DNA of 37,929 nt from an uncultured Lachnospiraceae bacterium (lineage in GTDB: Bacteria; Bacillota; Clostridia; Lachnospirales; Lachnospiraceae): NCBI GenBank assembly GCA_934338765.1, contig CAKRHL010000003.1:1-37929 (forward strand), written 5' to 3'. A program made the position numbers and the translations under genes. The notes below the pieces were generated by a model. That model searched no databases, was not told the DNA's origin, and saw nothing but the letters and a program-made list of their open reading frames with translations. This document shows, piece by piece, positions 18,077-26,637 of the stretch (the first letter of the stretch is position 1; the number at the start of each line of letters is the position of its first letter).

Positions 18077-18112
18077 TTACATAAAATCAGGCTTTCCCTG
18101 ATGCGTCTGCAT
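18077..18112 (-). CDS. 11-residue leader peptide upstream of the pilin terminator
   Basis: The frame MQTHQGKPDFM has an excellent ribosome site (GGAAAGGAG, eight bases from the ATG). A second ATG two codons earlier lies too close to that site. It ends in TAATAA, followed by a small CGGGG/CCCCG hairpin and then the strong terminator. A well-spaced ribosome site on such a short frame suggests a regulatory leader, but codon content shows no run of one amino acid that would point to classic amino-acid attenuation. Confidence 0.5.
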   Translation of the reverse strand: MQTHQGKPDFM

Positions 18113-18140
18113 ATCCATCACTCCTTTCCTCTCTAACACA

Positions 18141-20339
18141 TCACTGTGCACTTTCGTACTGTCTGCGGATCTCCATCATCCTTGTGACCGGTGTATCCGG
18201 ATAGAAATACGAAAGAATGATATCCTTTGGCACACGCACATCCATTGCCCTCTGTAACTCCGCTTTCTGTTCCTTCGTAAAGGACATATGCATCAGACGG
18301 TATGGTATATTATTGGATGCATCCTTTGGCTTCGATTGATTCTCTGCCACACCTGTCTCTTCTGCTTTTTCAGAGCTTTTCTCACTCTCCGGCTGTACCA
18401 CTTCATCCTGTGCATACATAAGCTCCTTCGCCTGTTCCTCATGAAATTCCTCTACAGTCTGTGCTTCATCCATATCCATAAACCTTTTCTTTAGATCCAC
18501 CTGCCCAAGCAGTAAGAATTCCTCATAGGACAACTTATCAATATATACCTGTTCCCCCTTTTTCTGCAGTTCCTCATAATAGGATAATGCCTTACCATTT
18601 AAGATGGTAAATGCCGGTTCTGTAACAGAATCTTCCGACACGCTGTTTCTTACATGCACATACGGCTCTCCCTCACCATCTGCACTCTGTGCAAACATTG
18701 GATGCCCGAACGGGCTAAACTTATCATCAAGGATCGGATCAAATCCACGGATAAAGATCAGACACTTTTTATTTTCCATCTTGCGTACTTCATCCGGCAT
18801 CATAATCTCTCTTCCAAGGACATCATAATTTCTGGAAGAACTGCCTTGCCGTCCTCTCGTTTCACCACTGGATTTCTTATCAATCGTAGACTTTCCAAGC
18901 AGTTTTGAGATATATTCATGGGTGCTCTGCTCATTTCCTCCTAAATACACCAGCGTATCGCAGTTGCCGGGAATCGTTTCCCAAGTGTCCTTAAACAACG
19001 CTTTTAGCTGTGCTAAGTTCTGAATGATGATCACGGAAGAAATCTCTCTGGAACGCATCGTAGAAAGCAGGGAACAATAATCATCCGGCAGGGCAACATT
19101 TGCAAATTCATCCAGCATAAATGTGACATGGATCGGAAGTCTGCCGCCACAGTTAAAGTCCGCCTGAAAATACAGCTCCTGAAAGATCTGTGTATATAGC
19201 ATACCTATAATGAAATTATAGGTTTTATCCGAATCCGGGATCACACAAAACAGTGCTGTTTTCGTTTCCGCGTCCCCATTTACTCCCACACCAAGCTCTG
19301 CCAGATTAAGCTCATCCTTCGATAACAGGCGAAGAACCTGCTTATTCTCCAAGGTTGCCAGTCTGGAATTGGCACTGATAATAATGGAACGAACTGTATC
19401 TCCGGCACCACGCATACATTTGTTATACTGCTTCACTGCCGGATGATTTAAGCCAAGCGGGCTGCTTTCCTCCAGAAATTTCATCCGGACATCAAGCGGA
19501 GACGGCTTCCCTTTTTCGGTCACTTCCGCTTCTCCCATCAGCTTTAATACAGTAGCAAAATTTCTTTTTTCCGGCTTTTCCTCCAGCCAGACATAATAAA
19601 AGAGAGCTTGTAAAAATAAGCCCTCTGCCTTTTCCCAGAAAGGATCGCTCGGAGTCGATCCCTTTGGTGTCGTATTACTCATAATATTTGTGATCAGCTT
19701 GACCACATCCGTTTCTTCTCTTATATAAGAGAATGGATTGTAACAATCCGACTTGTCCATCTCCAACAGGTTGATCACTTTTACATTGTAACCATTCGCT
19801 TTTAACATCGCTCCGGTACTGCGAAGGATCTCTCCTTTTGGATCGGTAATAATAAAAGAACTGTTCATCTGCATCAGATTCGGTTTTACCTCATAGAAAG
19901 TTTTTCCTGCTCCGGAACCACCGATGATCAGCATATTGTTATTTAACTTCGTTTGTCTGGTATTCAGACTCATACGCACATTCTGACTTAGGATACGGTT
20001 ATTTGTCTCCTCTTTATCCGCTAATACCTTATTAATCTGTTTCACATTTGCCAGTTTGGAAGTACCAAATTCCTTTCCGGGCATATAATTTCGCTGACTG
20101 GTATAATACATCACCACACCCATCGCATAGGCAGCCAGTGCATAGCCTATCATGCGGAATGTGTACTCATTAAAATAATCCTTTAAGGGATAGGCACATA
20201 CCATCTCGAACCGTTCCAGGAAAGCATTAAACTCAATGCCCTCCCTCCATGCTCCTGCCACAAGATAACCTAGATAGGAGGCAAGCACAGCTCCAAGCAC
20301 GATCAGCAAAATATTCGGTTTCTTCTTTGTTGTCTGCAT
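18141..20339 (-). CDS. VirD4/TraG-type coupling ATPase
   Basis: This 732-residue type IV coupling protein links the relaxase-DNA complex to the secretion channel. Two N-terminal membrane segments lie at about residues 9-27 and 60-80. Walker A is IIGGSGAGKTF (K146), with the SFIITDPKGEI strand after it; Walker B is TFMLDEFANV (D410, E411), followed by STMRSREISSVIIIQN.AQL, a strong VirD4 signature. The C-terminal about 120 residues are acidic and variable, possibly for partner recognition. AGGAGG lies eight bases before the ATG. The gene is two bases from the PcfB-like gene, its usual partner. Confidence 0.95.
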   Translation of the reverse strand: MQTTKKKPNILLIVLGAVLASYLGYLVAGAWREGIEFNAFLERFEMVCAYPLKDYFNEYTFRMIGYALAAYAMGVVMYYTSQRNYMPGKEFGTSKLANVKQINKVLADKEETNNRILSQNVRMSLNTRQTKLNNNMLIIGGSGAGKTFYEVKPNLMQMNSSFIITDPKGEILRSTGAMLKANGYNVKVINLLEMDKSDCYNPFSYIREETDVVKLITNIMSNTTPKGSTPSDPFWEKAEGLFLQALFYYVWLEEKPEKRNFATVLKLMGEAEVTEKGKPSPLDVRMKFLEESSPLGLNHPAVKQYNKCMRGAGDTVRSIIISANSRLATLENKQVLRLLSKDELNLAELGVGVNGDAETKTALFCVIPDSDKTYNFIIGMLYTQIFQELYFQADFNCGGRLPIHVTFMLDEFANVALPDDYCSLLSTMRSREISSVIIIQNLAQLKALFKDTWETIPGNCDTLVYLGGNEQSTHEYISKLLGKSTIDKKSSGETRGRQGSSSRNYDVLGREIMMPDEVRKMENKKCLIFIRGFDPILDDKFSPFGHPMFAQSADGEGEPYVHVRNSVSEDSVTEPAFTILNGKALSYYEELQKKGEQVYIDKLSYEEFLLLGQVDLKKRFMDMDEAQTVEEFHEEQAKELMYAQDEVVQPESEKSSEKAEETGVAENQSKPKDASNNIPYRLMHMSFTKEQKAELQRAMDVRVPKDIILSYFYPDTPVTRMMEIRRQYESAQ

Positions 20340-20341
20340 GA

Positions 20342-21451
20342 CTATCTCCTCCTTACTTCGCTGTGGGTACGGATCACATTCTTATCCGGTGACTGTTTCA
20401 CTTTCTGATATCTTTCTCTGACCGTCCGCTCCACCCGGTCATAATGCTTGGCATACAGATCTTCTCCCTTCATGGTATAAAGGACACGGTTATCCTCGGA
20501 ATAGATCTTATAATCCTTTTCCTTATCCAGATAAGTAAGAAGCGTCTTTCCATTGTGAATTTCCATAATGTCCTCTTTTCTGATCCAGATATAACCCACA
20601 TTGCTGCCATACATCCCTGGTACTCTGGTTTTCACCGCATGGTCATTCTCCGCAGCGATCAACTGCTTCGTGATCGTAATGTCCGTCAGTGCTGTATTCT
20701 TTGCCGCAGCAATCTGACGCATCCGGTTTGATAATTCCCGGTATCTGTTGATCCTCTTCTCAAAAGACTCCTGATCCATCACCACCGGATAATTTCCCTG
20801 TCCGTCCGGTTCCGACACAACACCAATCGTCTTTAACTTATGGAGCACATCTTCAGCCTGCTTGGATTCCATCTGGAAATCATTCTGAATATCCTCCACA
20901 CGGATCGCCTTTTTCTCCATAGCATAGTGACCAACCTTTTCGATCAGCCCGTCAAGGATTGGTTCAGTTACATCCGTGTGGAGACTCTTTTTTCCCTTTT
21001 TTTCTTTCTCCAGAAAATCAAGAAGCTGATTCAACTGCTCCTCGTTGCCATTCTTCAGATATTCGTCCATATCAAACATACGACCGTTCTTTAACTTCTG
21101 GCAGATCATACGAAGTCTCGGTGCCGCTTCACTATGAAAAAGCACCTCCGTGATCCCATCCTTTCTATCTGCATCCGGCATCACAGAATATAAAATGCCG
21201 TATTTCTTTGCCAGCTTCTGAAACTTTTTTAAGTCCTCATCCGCAAAGGTAAGTACCTGTATGTCTCCACCTTTTTCCAGCAATCCCTTCAGATTGGTCT
21301 TACCCATCGTCTTTTCATGTTCCAAAAGACCGATCAGAAGATTCACGGCTTTCTGCATCATCTCAATGGAGCCGCTTCCCACTTTCATGGCAATCTCAAT
21401 CGTATCGTAGCCGACACGGATAATCTGTACTGCATCACTTATCTCCGACAT
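20342..21451 (-). CDS. PcfB-like (DUF3801) conjugation protein
   Basis: This 369-residue protein has an N-terminal half resembling the PcfB/DUF3801 family of Gram-positive relaxosome accessory proteins (IEIAMKVGSGSIEMMQKAV.LL.GLL, then LKKFQKLAKKYGILYSVMPD). Family members help present the relaxase complex to the VirD4 ATPase, which is encoded next. The C-terminal half (about 150-369) is an added, charged region with a possible winged-helix segment. The start overlaps the upstream gene by 13 bases, with GGAGGAG in front. Confidence 0.85.
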   Translation of the reverse strand: MSEISDAVQIIRVGYDTIEIAMKVGSGSIEMMQKAVNLLIGLLEHEKTMGKTNLKGLLEKGGDIQVLTFADEDLKKFQKLAKKYGILYSVMPDADRKDGITEVLFHSEAAPRLRMICQKLKNGRMFDMDEYLKNGNEEQLNQLLDFLEKEKKGKKSLHTDVTEPILDGLIEKVGHYAMEKKAIRVEDIQNDFQMESKQAEDVLHKLKTIGVVSEPDGQGNYPVVMDQESFEKRINRYRELSNRMRQIAAAKNTALTDITITKQLIAAENDHAVKTRVPGMYGSNVGYIWIRKEDIMEIHNGKTLLTYLDKEKDYKIYSEDNRVLYTMKGEDLYAKHYDRVERTVRERYQKVKQSPDKNVIRTHSEVRRR

Positions 21452-21717
21452 CCACGCTCCTCCTCTCTCACTTCATAGGCATGGTTTTCAGCCACTGCCA
21501 TTTCTTCCTGCCTTCTTGTTTCGGCTGTTTCACGAAGTTTCTCACGAATTGCCTGTTCATCCATCTTTGATAACTCCGATGTACTGACCGTGATTCCCTT
21601 CTTAGCAAGAAGTTCTGTGATCCTCTGCAATGCTTTCTTTTCTACGTCTCGGTAGATAATGATCGCATTCAAAAGATTTTCCAACTTTTCCTCAATTACC
21701 TGTTCTTCTCTCGACAT
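21439..21717 (-). CDS. Small charged helical protein of the transfer operon
   Basis: This 92-residue protein of unknown family is strongly helical and charged (EEKLENLLNAI, DVEKKALQRITELL, AIREKLRETAETRRQEE), with no membrane segment. The ATG at 21717 has AGGAGG nine bases upstream; a TTG one codon earlier is less likely. It overlaps the PcfB-like gene, so the two are probably translationally coupled and may act together. No function is assigned. Confidence 0.7.
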   Translation of the reverse strand: MSREEQVIEEKLENLLNAIIIYRDVEKKALQRITELLAKKGITVSTSELSKMDEQAIREKLRETAETRRQEEMAVAENHAYEVREEERGCRR

Positions 21718-21730
21718 CAATTACCGCCTC

Positions 21731-23035
21731 CTACTGGTACATCTTATCTGCAAGCAGGATCTGAATCGCCTGCGCCATCTCTTCCACATCAAAGCCACTG
21801 TTTATGATGTCCGACACTTCCGTATCCGTAAGACCGGACTCAATCGCTACCTGAATCTGTTCCATCTGGCTTTTGGAAAGGTCTGCTTCTTTCATCTGCT
21901 GGATCAGATTATATTTGGCTTTACTGCGAAAACACTTCTTCCCGGCAAGGGCTAACAGATGCTCCGGTCCTTTCTTACGGATGTGTTCTATCTGCACGAT
22001 CTGTGTTCCCCCATAACGGTTTGGAACAACCGCCTGATAACCAGCCTGCCATCCTGGTGTCTTTTTCTTTTCTTCTGCTACGCCCTCATTCACAGGAACC
22101 GTCCGCTCCACATCCTCCACAGACTGCGTCTGATAAGTCTGGTTCAAAAGTTGTCGCTCCAACTCTCTGCTATCCCTTTCTTTGATCTGTTTTTCCAGTT
22201 CTCCGATCGTCCGCTTCATCTCTTCCATCTCCTTTCGCAGATTTCGTGATTCCCGCAAAGCATCGTCTCTCTCATCAAGGATCTGGTTTTTCTGCTTCCG
22301 GTACTCATCCATTTCCTGATCCATACTTTCACGAAGTTTAGAAACCGACTGATTCTCCTCCTGCATCTGCTCCAGTTTTCTGGTAAGCTCTGCTTTTGTT
22401 TTCATCAGTTTGTTGAGCTGATCCTGCTGTGTGGAAAGTTCTGCTTCTTTCTGCTCCAGCTTTCCTTCATACTCCTTGCGGATGCTCTCCTCATCCACCG
22501 ACTCAGTTTTTGGCATCTCATCCAGCTTTTTACTGACCTTCTCAATCAGCTCCGCATTCTGCGATAAAGCCGATAACTGCTCACTGATCGAATCAAGCAC
22601 CTCTTTTACCTTTTCGTTTTCCTCCGGCACCGCCTGCTTTGCTTCTGCCAGACTATCCTTTACTGCCTGAAGCGCCTTACTGATTGCATGCGCTTTCATA
22701 TCCGAAGTAACATTCTTCTCGATCACATCCACTGGAACCTCTGATGTGAAACGCAGGATTGTCTTAATCTGCTCTGCACTGTATCCTCCCTCTGCCAGAT
22801 GTCTCACAAAATCTTCATTAACCTCATTCCTCAGTGCCTGTGATAACTGCTCTGCCTGTCCGGCAGAAAGCTTTACATCCATATAGATTGATACCTGCTT
22901 AAATGGCATCCCGTATTCTGACATGTCATTTCTGGCAAGCTCAATCATTTCCTTGGAAAATCCCTGTGAACGCCATTTCTTAATGGCACTGCTGACATCA
23001 AATTCACTGGGACTTTTTAATACCTCATTCTCCAT
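21731..23035 (-). CDS. Coiled-coil protein next to the relaxase
   Basis: This 434-residue protein is not recognised by family. Residues about 1-150 contain repeated short helical modules of the type SAEQIKTIL / SAGQAEQLSQAL, and residues about 170-300 form a long coiled coil rich in E, K, Q and L. The C-terminal 100 residues return to helical modules (QMKEADLSKSQMEQIQVAIESG), partly like the repeats in relaxase accessory regions. I chose the ATG at 23035, with GGAAAGGATGG eight bases upstream. ATGs at 23047 and 23056 are alternatives, and a frame opening at 23110 would overlap the relaxase. A structural role in the relaxosome is inferred from location. Confidence 0.7.
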   Translation of the reverse strand: MENEVLKSPSEFDVSSAIKKWRSQGFSKEMIELARNDMSEYGMPFKQVSIYMDVKLSAGQAEQLSQALRNEVNEDFVRHLAEGGYSAEQIKTILRFTSEVPVDVIEKNVTSDMKAHAISKALQAVKDSLAEAKQAVPEENEKVKEVLDSISEQLSALSQNAELIEKVSKKLDEMPKTESVDEESIRKEYEGKLEQKEAELSTQQDQLNKLMKTKAELTRKLEQMQEENQSVSKLRESMDQEMDEYRKQKNQILDERDDALRESRNLRKEMEEMKRTIGELEKQIKERDSRELERQLLNQTYQTQSVEDVERTVPVNEGVAEEKKKTPGWQAGYQAVVPNRYGGTQIVQIEHIRKKGPEHLLALAGKKCFRSKAKYNLIQQMKEADLSKSQMEQIQVAIESGLTDTEVSDIINSGFDVEEMAQAIQILLADKMYQ

Positions 23036-23069
23036 ATTCTGTACCATCCTTTCCATAAAAAAAGACAAC

Positions 23070-24503
23070 CTATCGTTTCGGCTGTCTGGTTTCTCTTTCT
23101 CTATTCTCAAGCATCTTCTGCTCTCGCTGCTTTTCCATGCGATCTGTTAATTCTGTGATCATCTTTTCTGCAATTACTCGCCTTCGATGTACTGCCTGCC
23201 GCTTCTCATAATTCTCGGCAATCCGGTTATGGATTCCGTTCTGGATCATGTCTACCTGCTCTTTCGTATATCCCTGTTCTTTTAGTTTCTCCTTTAGGGA
23301 TTCATAATCATGGAACTCTTTCTCAAAAAACTCATCCCCATCCAGATAACTATGGTACGCGGGCTGTAACTGCTCCATCTCCTCTGCGGTCTGAAATAAT
23401 CCCGAAAACCGTTTCTCTTCTTTACTAAGACTGCGCCGCTCTCGTCTGCTTTCTGCCTCTTTTTCTTTTAGGTTGCTACAGGCAGCCACCAGTTCCGGCA
23501 AAGTATGAATCTCATTCTCCACCAGAAACATATACTGGTCGTGACAATCATTCAGCTTCCGGATCTCATTCTTATACTGCCAAGCCTTGCTGTAAGGAAG
23601 CCGTTTCAATTTACGAATTCTGCACACCTTCGCATAGTAGGTCTTCTGTATTCCGGTGAGCTTCGTTCTCGGCAAAAACTCATCTTCCGGAACCGTAAGA
23701 AGCTCTTTCTCTGATCTGTTTGCATAGGATTTCAGATCTTCCAAAGCAATTCTCTGTTCAATCCTATCCTCCGTATATTCTTCCCCCAGAGATTTACATC
23801 TGCAATATCGCTGCATCCCCGGTGGTTTTACGGCAAGATATTTATTCTGCTTGATCTCGTATCCCATCTCTTTTAACATATCAAGAAATTCTTCCATATC
23901 ATCGGACTGCAGGATACACGCATCCAGATCCCGTCGGATCATATCTCTCCAGATCAGCTTACCATCCCGAAACTCGTTCCAGTCCTTGTAATATTCATTC
24001 TTGTGCTGCCCTGCCATTTCAATCTCCATCGTGGCAAGACCATATTCCTCACACAAACGGTTTGTGATCGGCTGGATCACCTTTGCCCAGTCTCCCTTTT
24101 CATAGCGGTACTTTCTTCCGGTAATACCATTCACGCTGTTAAAAATAATATGTCCGTGTGTATGTGCCGTATTATCATGCACCGCATAGATCGCTTCATA
24201 GCCTTGACCAAGATATTCTTCCGCAAATTTTCGGATGATCTCGAAAGCAGTCCCTGGTTCCACATCTTCTTCCTCAAAAGAAATGATGATGTGATACCCC
24301 TGCCTTTTATCTGTCTTTCCAAACTTCTGCTTTGTTGCAAGCATCTGGTCAAATGCCTTTTCCGGCTGACAGTTAATCCCCGTTACATAACGCATATTTT
24401 GCGTCTTGTTCGGATCTATAATATAGGTGATCGCCGTCTGCAAATGCCTCCCGGCAAACTTTCTCCCACAGTCATTGATCGTAAGAATCTTAGTGATAGC
24501 CAC
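23070..24503 (-). CDS. MobP-type relaxase (MobA/MobL, VirD2-like)
   Basis: This 477-residue relaxase should nick the origin of transfer and lead the strand into the recipient. The metal-binding three-histidine motif is HTHGHIIFN (H114, H116, H118, N122). Upstream conserved parts include AITYIIDPNKT, TGINCQPEKAFDQM and GYHIIISF. The candidate nucleophile tyrosine in the first 40 residues is in TYIIDP. I chose the GTG at 24503 (VAITKILTIND), with AAAGGTGG in front; an ATG ten codons earlier lies deeper in the MobC-like gene. The C-terminal half is helical and charged. It follows the MobC-like gene with a 14-base overlap. Confidence 0.9.
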   Translation of the reverse strand: MAITKILTINDCGRKFAGRHLQTAITYIIDPNKTQNMRYVTGINCQPEKAFDQMLATKQKFGKTDKRQGYHIIISFEEEDVEPGTAFEIIRKFAEEYLGQGYEAIYAVHDNTAHTHGHIIFNSVNGITGRKYRYEKGDWAKVIQPITNRLCEEYGLATMEIEMAGQHKNEYYKDWNEFRDGKLIWRDMIRRDLDACILQSDDMEEFLDMLKEMGYEIKQNKYLAVKPPGMQRYCRCKSLGEEYTEDRIEQRIALEDLKSYANRSEKELLTVPEDEFLPRTKLTGIQKTYYAKVCRIRKLKRLPYSKAWQYKNEIRKLNDCHDQYMFLVENEIHTLPELVAACSNLKEKEAESRRERRSLSKEEKRFSGLFQTAEEMEQLQPAYHSYLDGDEFFEKEFHDYESLKEKLKEQGYTKEQVDMIQNGIHNRIAENYEKRQAVHRRRVIAEKMITELTDRMEKQREQKMLENRERETRQPKR

Positions 24504-24813
24504 AGTCGTCCACCACCTTTGCCAGCGTTTCATTCAAACGCCGCATATAGGCAATGAGTCTTTCCTTATCCGCAGTACGATATAGATTAGAGTTATTATT
24601 AAACACAATCTCATTGATGTTGACTCCAATCCGGTTGACCTCATTGATCAACACCTTGATTCCACCACGGATCTCCGGATAATCACTGGGCTGCTGCGTG
24701 ATCAGCAAGCGGAAATAATCGGATTCTGTCATTCCCGCTTCTTCTGCCTTTTTACGAAAAGCAGCGGCATCATCTGTCGTCAAACGATAATGCTTTACCA
24801 CATCTTTCGCCAT
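24490..24813 (-). CDS. MobC-like relaxosome accessory protein
   Basis: A 107-residue protein with a ribbon-helix-helix-like N-terminus (VVKHYRLTTDDAAAFRKKAEEAGMTESDYFRLLI) and the MobC C-terminal pattern (LINEVNRIGVNINEIVFNNN). MobC proteins bind near oriT and help the relaxase open the DNA. The gene starts on the stop of the preceding gene (TGATG) and overlaps the relaxase start, the standard arrangement. Confidence 0.9.
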   Translation of the reverse strand: MAKDVVKHYRLTTDDAAAFRKKAEEAGMTESDYFRLLITQQPSDYPEIRGGIKVLINEVNRIGVNINEIVFNNNSNLYRTADKERLIAYMRRLNETLAKVVDDCGYH

Positions 24814-25322
24814 CAGTGCTTCCTCCCTTCTTCCCTATGCGCTGCATCCTGATACTTCATATCCTCATGGACCGCCAATGCTTCCGGCATCTGTCCTCCC
24901 GCCTGCCCGATCATGGCTCTTGCAACATTTCTCACATCACGACCATAGATTGTCTGGGCAAACATCTGATTCAATGCCGTCTCATCCTCCTTCAGTGCAT
25001 CATAGGTAAACTTATATTCACAATATTCCGCAAAATCTTTCGGATGATCGACAACCGCCCTTGCTTCCTCTAACTGTTCATAATTCCACTCACAGACCAG
25101 ATCAATTACCTCATCCATGGTATAAGGAATACGCTGACCGTTTTCTTCTGAAATATCCACACGCATCAGCTTTCCATCATCCAATGTGAGCATAAAATCA
25201 TGCCCCTGCATATATCCAAGGATCACTTGTGCATCCTCTTCGGAAAGTTTGATCTCTGACTGCAGTGCATTGATCGTGATCAAAAGCTCCGACGGTTGTT
25301 TGATCTCATATACATCGCTCAT
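24813..25322 (-). CDS. Unknown protein, first gene of the mobilisation operon
   Basis: This 169-residue acidic protein, MSDVYEIKQPSELLITINAL.., has strand/helix segments DFMLTLDDGKLMRVDI and MDEVIDLVCEWNYEQLEEA, and no membrane segment. I do not recognise the family with certainty, though similar genes lie before MobC in related elements. A very good ribosome site (AAGGAGGTG) sits 10-11 bases before the ATG at 25322. The longer frame to 25421 runs through the hairpin stack and is not used. It is the first gene after the candidate oriT. Confidence 0.75.
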   Translation of the reverse strand: MSDVYEIKQPSELLITINALQSEIKLSEEDAQVILGYMQGHDFMLTLDDGKLMRVDISEENGQRIPYTMDEVIDLVCEWNYEQLEEARAVVDHPKDFAEYCEYKFTYDALKEDETALNQMFAQTIYGRDVRNVARAMIGQAGGQMPEALAVHEDMKYQDAAHREEGRKH

Positions 25323-25386
25323 CTTCTGGTACACCTCCTTTTCTTTATCCGTGCCAACTTTCAGGTTACATTTCCGAGGGAGTTCG

Positions 25387-25516
25387 GAAACCACGCCTTT
25401 GTGGTTTCGCCAGATACGCATTTTGTGTCACAAAATGCCAGCAAAAAAAGATTTTGGCTGTCTGGTTAGGGGAGGTCCCCTAAAACCCCCATATTTCTCA
25501 CGAAAGGTTCTCGTGA
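25387..25516. other. Candidate origin of transfer (oriT): four stacked hairpins
   Basis: Four inverted repeats lie in 130 bases just upstream of the mobilisation genes: GAAACCAC/GTGGTTTC (25387-25408), a 21-bp palindrome GCATTTTGTG-T-CACAAAATGC (25418-25438), TAGGGGA/TCCCCTA (25467-25482) and TCACGA/TCGTGA (25498-25516). Relaxase nick regions are usually hairpin-rich and placed here. The nick site cannot be fixed from sequence alone. Confidence 0.6.
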
Positions 25517-25705
25517 TAGTGTAAAGTGCTGTCAATTTCGATCAATGCTAGTGCAAAACACTAGCATTTTCCCGTTTTGATAGTGTAAAGTGATAGCATC
25601 CGATTCCGGCTAAAAATTCGTGATATAGTAAAGTGATAGCAAATTTTCTTTTTGCTAGTGGTTTTCTATATCTTTTTTCCCCTTTGATAGCGGAAAGTGC
25701 TATCA
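25515..25705. repeat. Four-copy 20-bp iteron array
   Basis: Four copies of a 20-bp unit close to GATAGTGTAAAGTGATAGCA lie at 25515-25534, 25579-25598, 25622-25641 and 25686-25705. Start spacings are 64, 43 and 64 bases, near whole helical turns, so bound proteins would sit on one face. The last copy lies in the end of the Toprim gene. No other gene is seen in 25323-25665. Confidence 0.8.
25544..25568. repeat. Perfect inverted repeat inside the iteron array
   Basis: AATGCTAGTG and CACTAGCATT pair perfectly around CAAAA. A further half site GCTAGTG occurs at 25654-25660. It lies between iterons 1 and 2 and may bind a second protein or form a cruciform. Confidence 0.7.
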
Positions 25706-26637
25706 ACCATTCTTTTTCTCTCTGCCTTTAGCCATTCATTCACATCTTTATATTCTGATGGAACAATTCCACCCGTCACTGAGTACCCAAGCTCTTTGTA
25801 CTTTTCCATCATCTGCTGTTCTGCCTTCTGTCCGGGTTCATCATTATCCAAACAAAAACTGATCCTGCGGATAGCCGGATAATCTTTCAGATATCTGTCC
25901 AAAGGAACATCTGCCACCATTCCAAGTGCAAGCAGGTCGCATTGCTTATCCGGATAGATCGTCATATAGCTTAAAAGATCAATCGCCGCTTCAAACACCA
26001 CGATCTCAATACAAGCCTCCCGGTGTAAATGAAATCCATACTGTTTGTCGTTGCCCTCCACATCACACTTAAAACTCTTTCCACTCCGGTCAAACACTCC
26101 CCGCATACTGGCAAACTTCGGAGTACCGCTTGCATCCGTCCCAACAAATACCACATTGTGATAATTCTTTGCTTCATAAAGGATGCCGGCTTTCACAAAG
26201 TGATCTACCACCTCTTTAGCAATTCCTCTCTGATTCACCAGATAGTCATACAGATAAGCATTACTCCCGGCATACTCCGGAAGTACAAACTCTTTTCTTT
26301 CCTCTGCTGCAATCCCGTTTGGTAAGATAACACCATGCAATGTTTCCTTTGATTCCAGTCTTTTATACCCAGTAAAATCAAGGAGCCAGAACACAGCTTC
26401 TTTTACATCCATTCCTGCAAATACCCGTAAAAAATCAATCTGGCTTCCTCCATTCTCTCCTTTCTCATACCTTCTGGACCATCGGAACCAATGTGTCCGG
26501 TTATAGATCCGGATGGAATCCATTTCCTTTAAGGTGTGGTACTTCCCAATCCGCCGGACGGTATATCCCAGATGAGACGCCACAGCACATAAGTCTACCG
26601 ACTTTGCAATCCTAAGTTCTTCCTCCGTGAATCTCAT
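25666..26637 (-). CDS. DUF3991/Toprim primase-like protein
   Basis: This 323-residue protein has an N-terminal DnaG-like region (VASHLGYTVRRIGKYHTL.., FDSIRIY-like strand, GSQIDFLRVFAGM) and a Toprim-type domain in the second half: IVVFEAAIDLLSYM carries the conserved glutamate, and FCLDNDEPGQKAEQ the D-x-D pair. Toprim proteins of ICEs and plasmids are thought to prime the transferred strand or aid replication. The ATG at 26637 has AAAGGAG ten bases upstream and overlaps the RadC-like gene by 26 bases. Its 3' end contains an iteron, so the coding end and cis-site overlap. Confidence 0.85.
   Translation of the reverse strand: MRFTEEELRIAKSVDLCAVASHLGYTVRRIGKYHTLKEMDSIRIYNRTHWFRWSRRYEKGENGGSQIDFLRVFAGMDVKEAVFWLLDFTGYKRLESKETLHGVILPNGIAAEERKEFVLPEYAGSNAYLYDYLVNQRGIAKEVVDHFVKAGILYEAKNYHNVVFVGTDASGTPKFASMRGVFDRSGKSFKCDVEGNDKQYGFHLHREACIEIVVFEAAIDLLSYMTIYPDKQCDLLALGMVADVPLDRYLKDYPAIRRISFCLDNDEPGQKAEQQMMEKYKELGYSVTGGIVPSEYKDVNEWLKAERKRMVDSTFRYQRGKKI

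Noticed and set aside
25543..25568. Inverted repeat as an intrinsic terminator
   Set aside because: The perfect hairpin has only TT or GAT after it on either strand, no T-run; it fits better as a protein site within the iteron array.
25515..25705. CRISPR array
   Set aside because: The repeats are 20 bp, imperfect, spaced 23-44 bases apart without uniform spacers, and no cas gene is near; iterons fit better.
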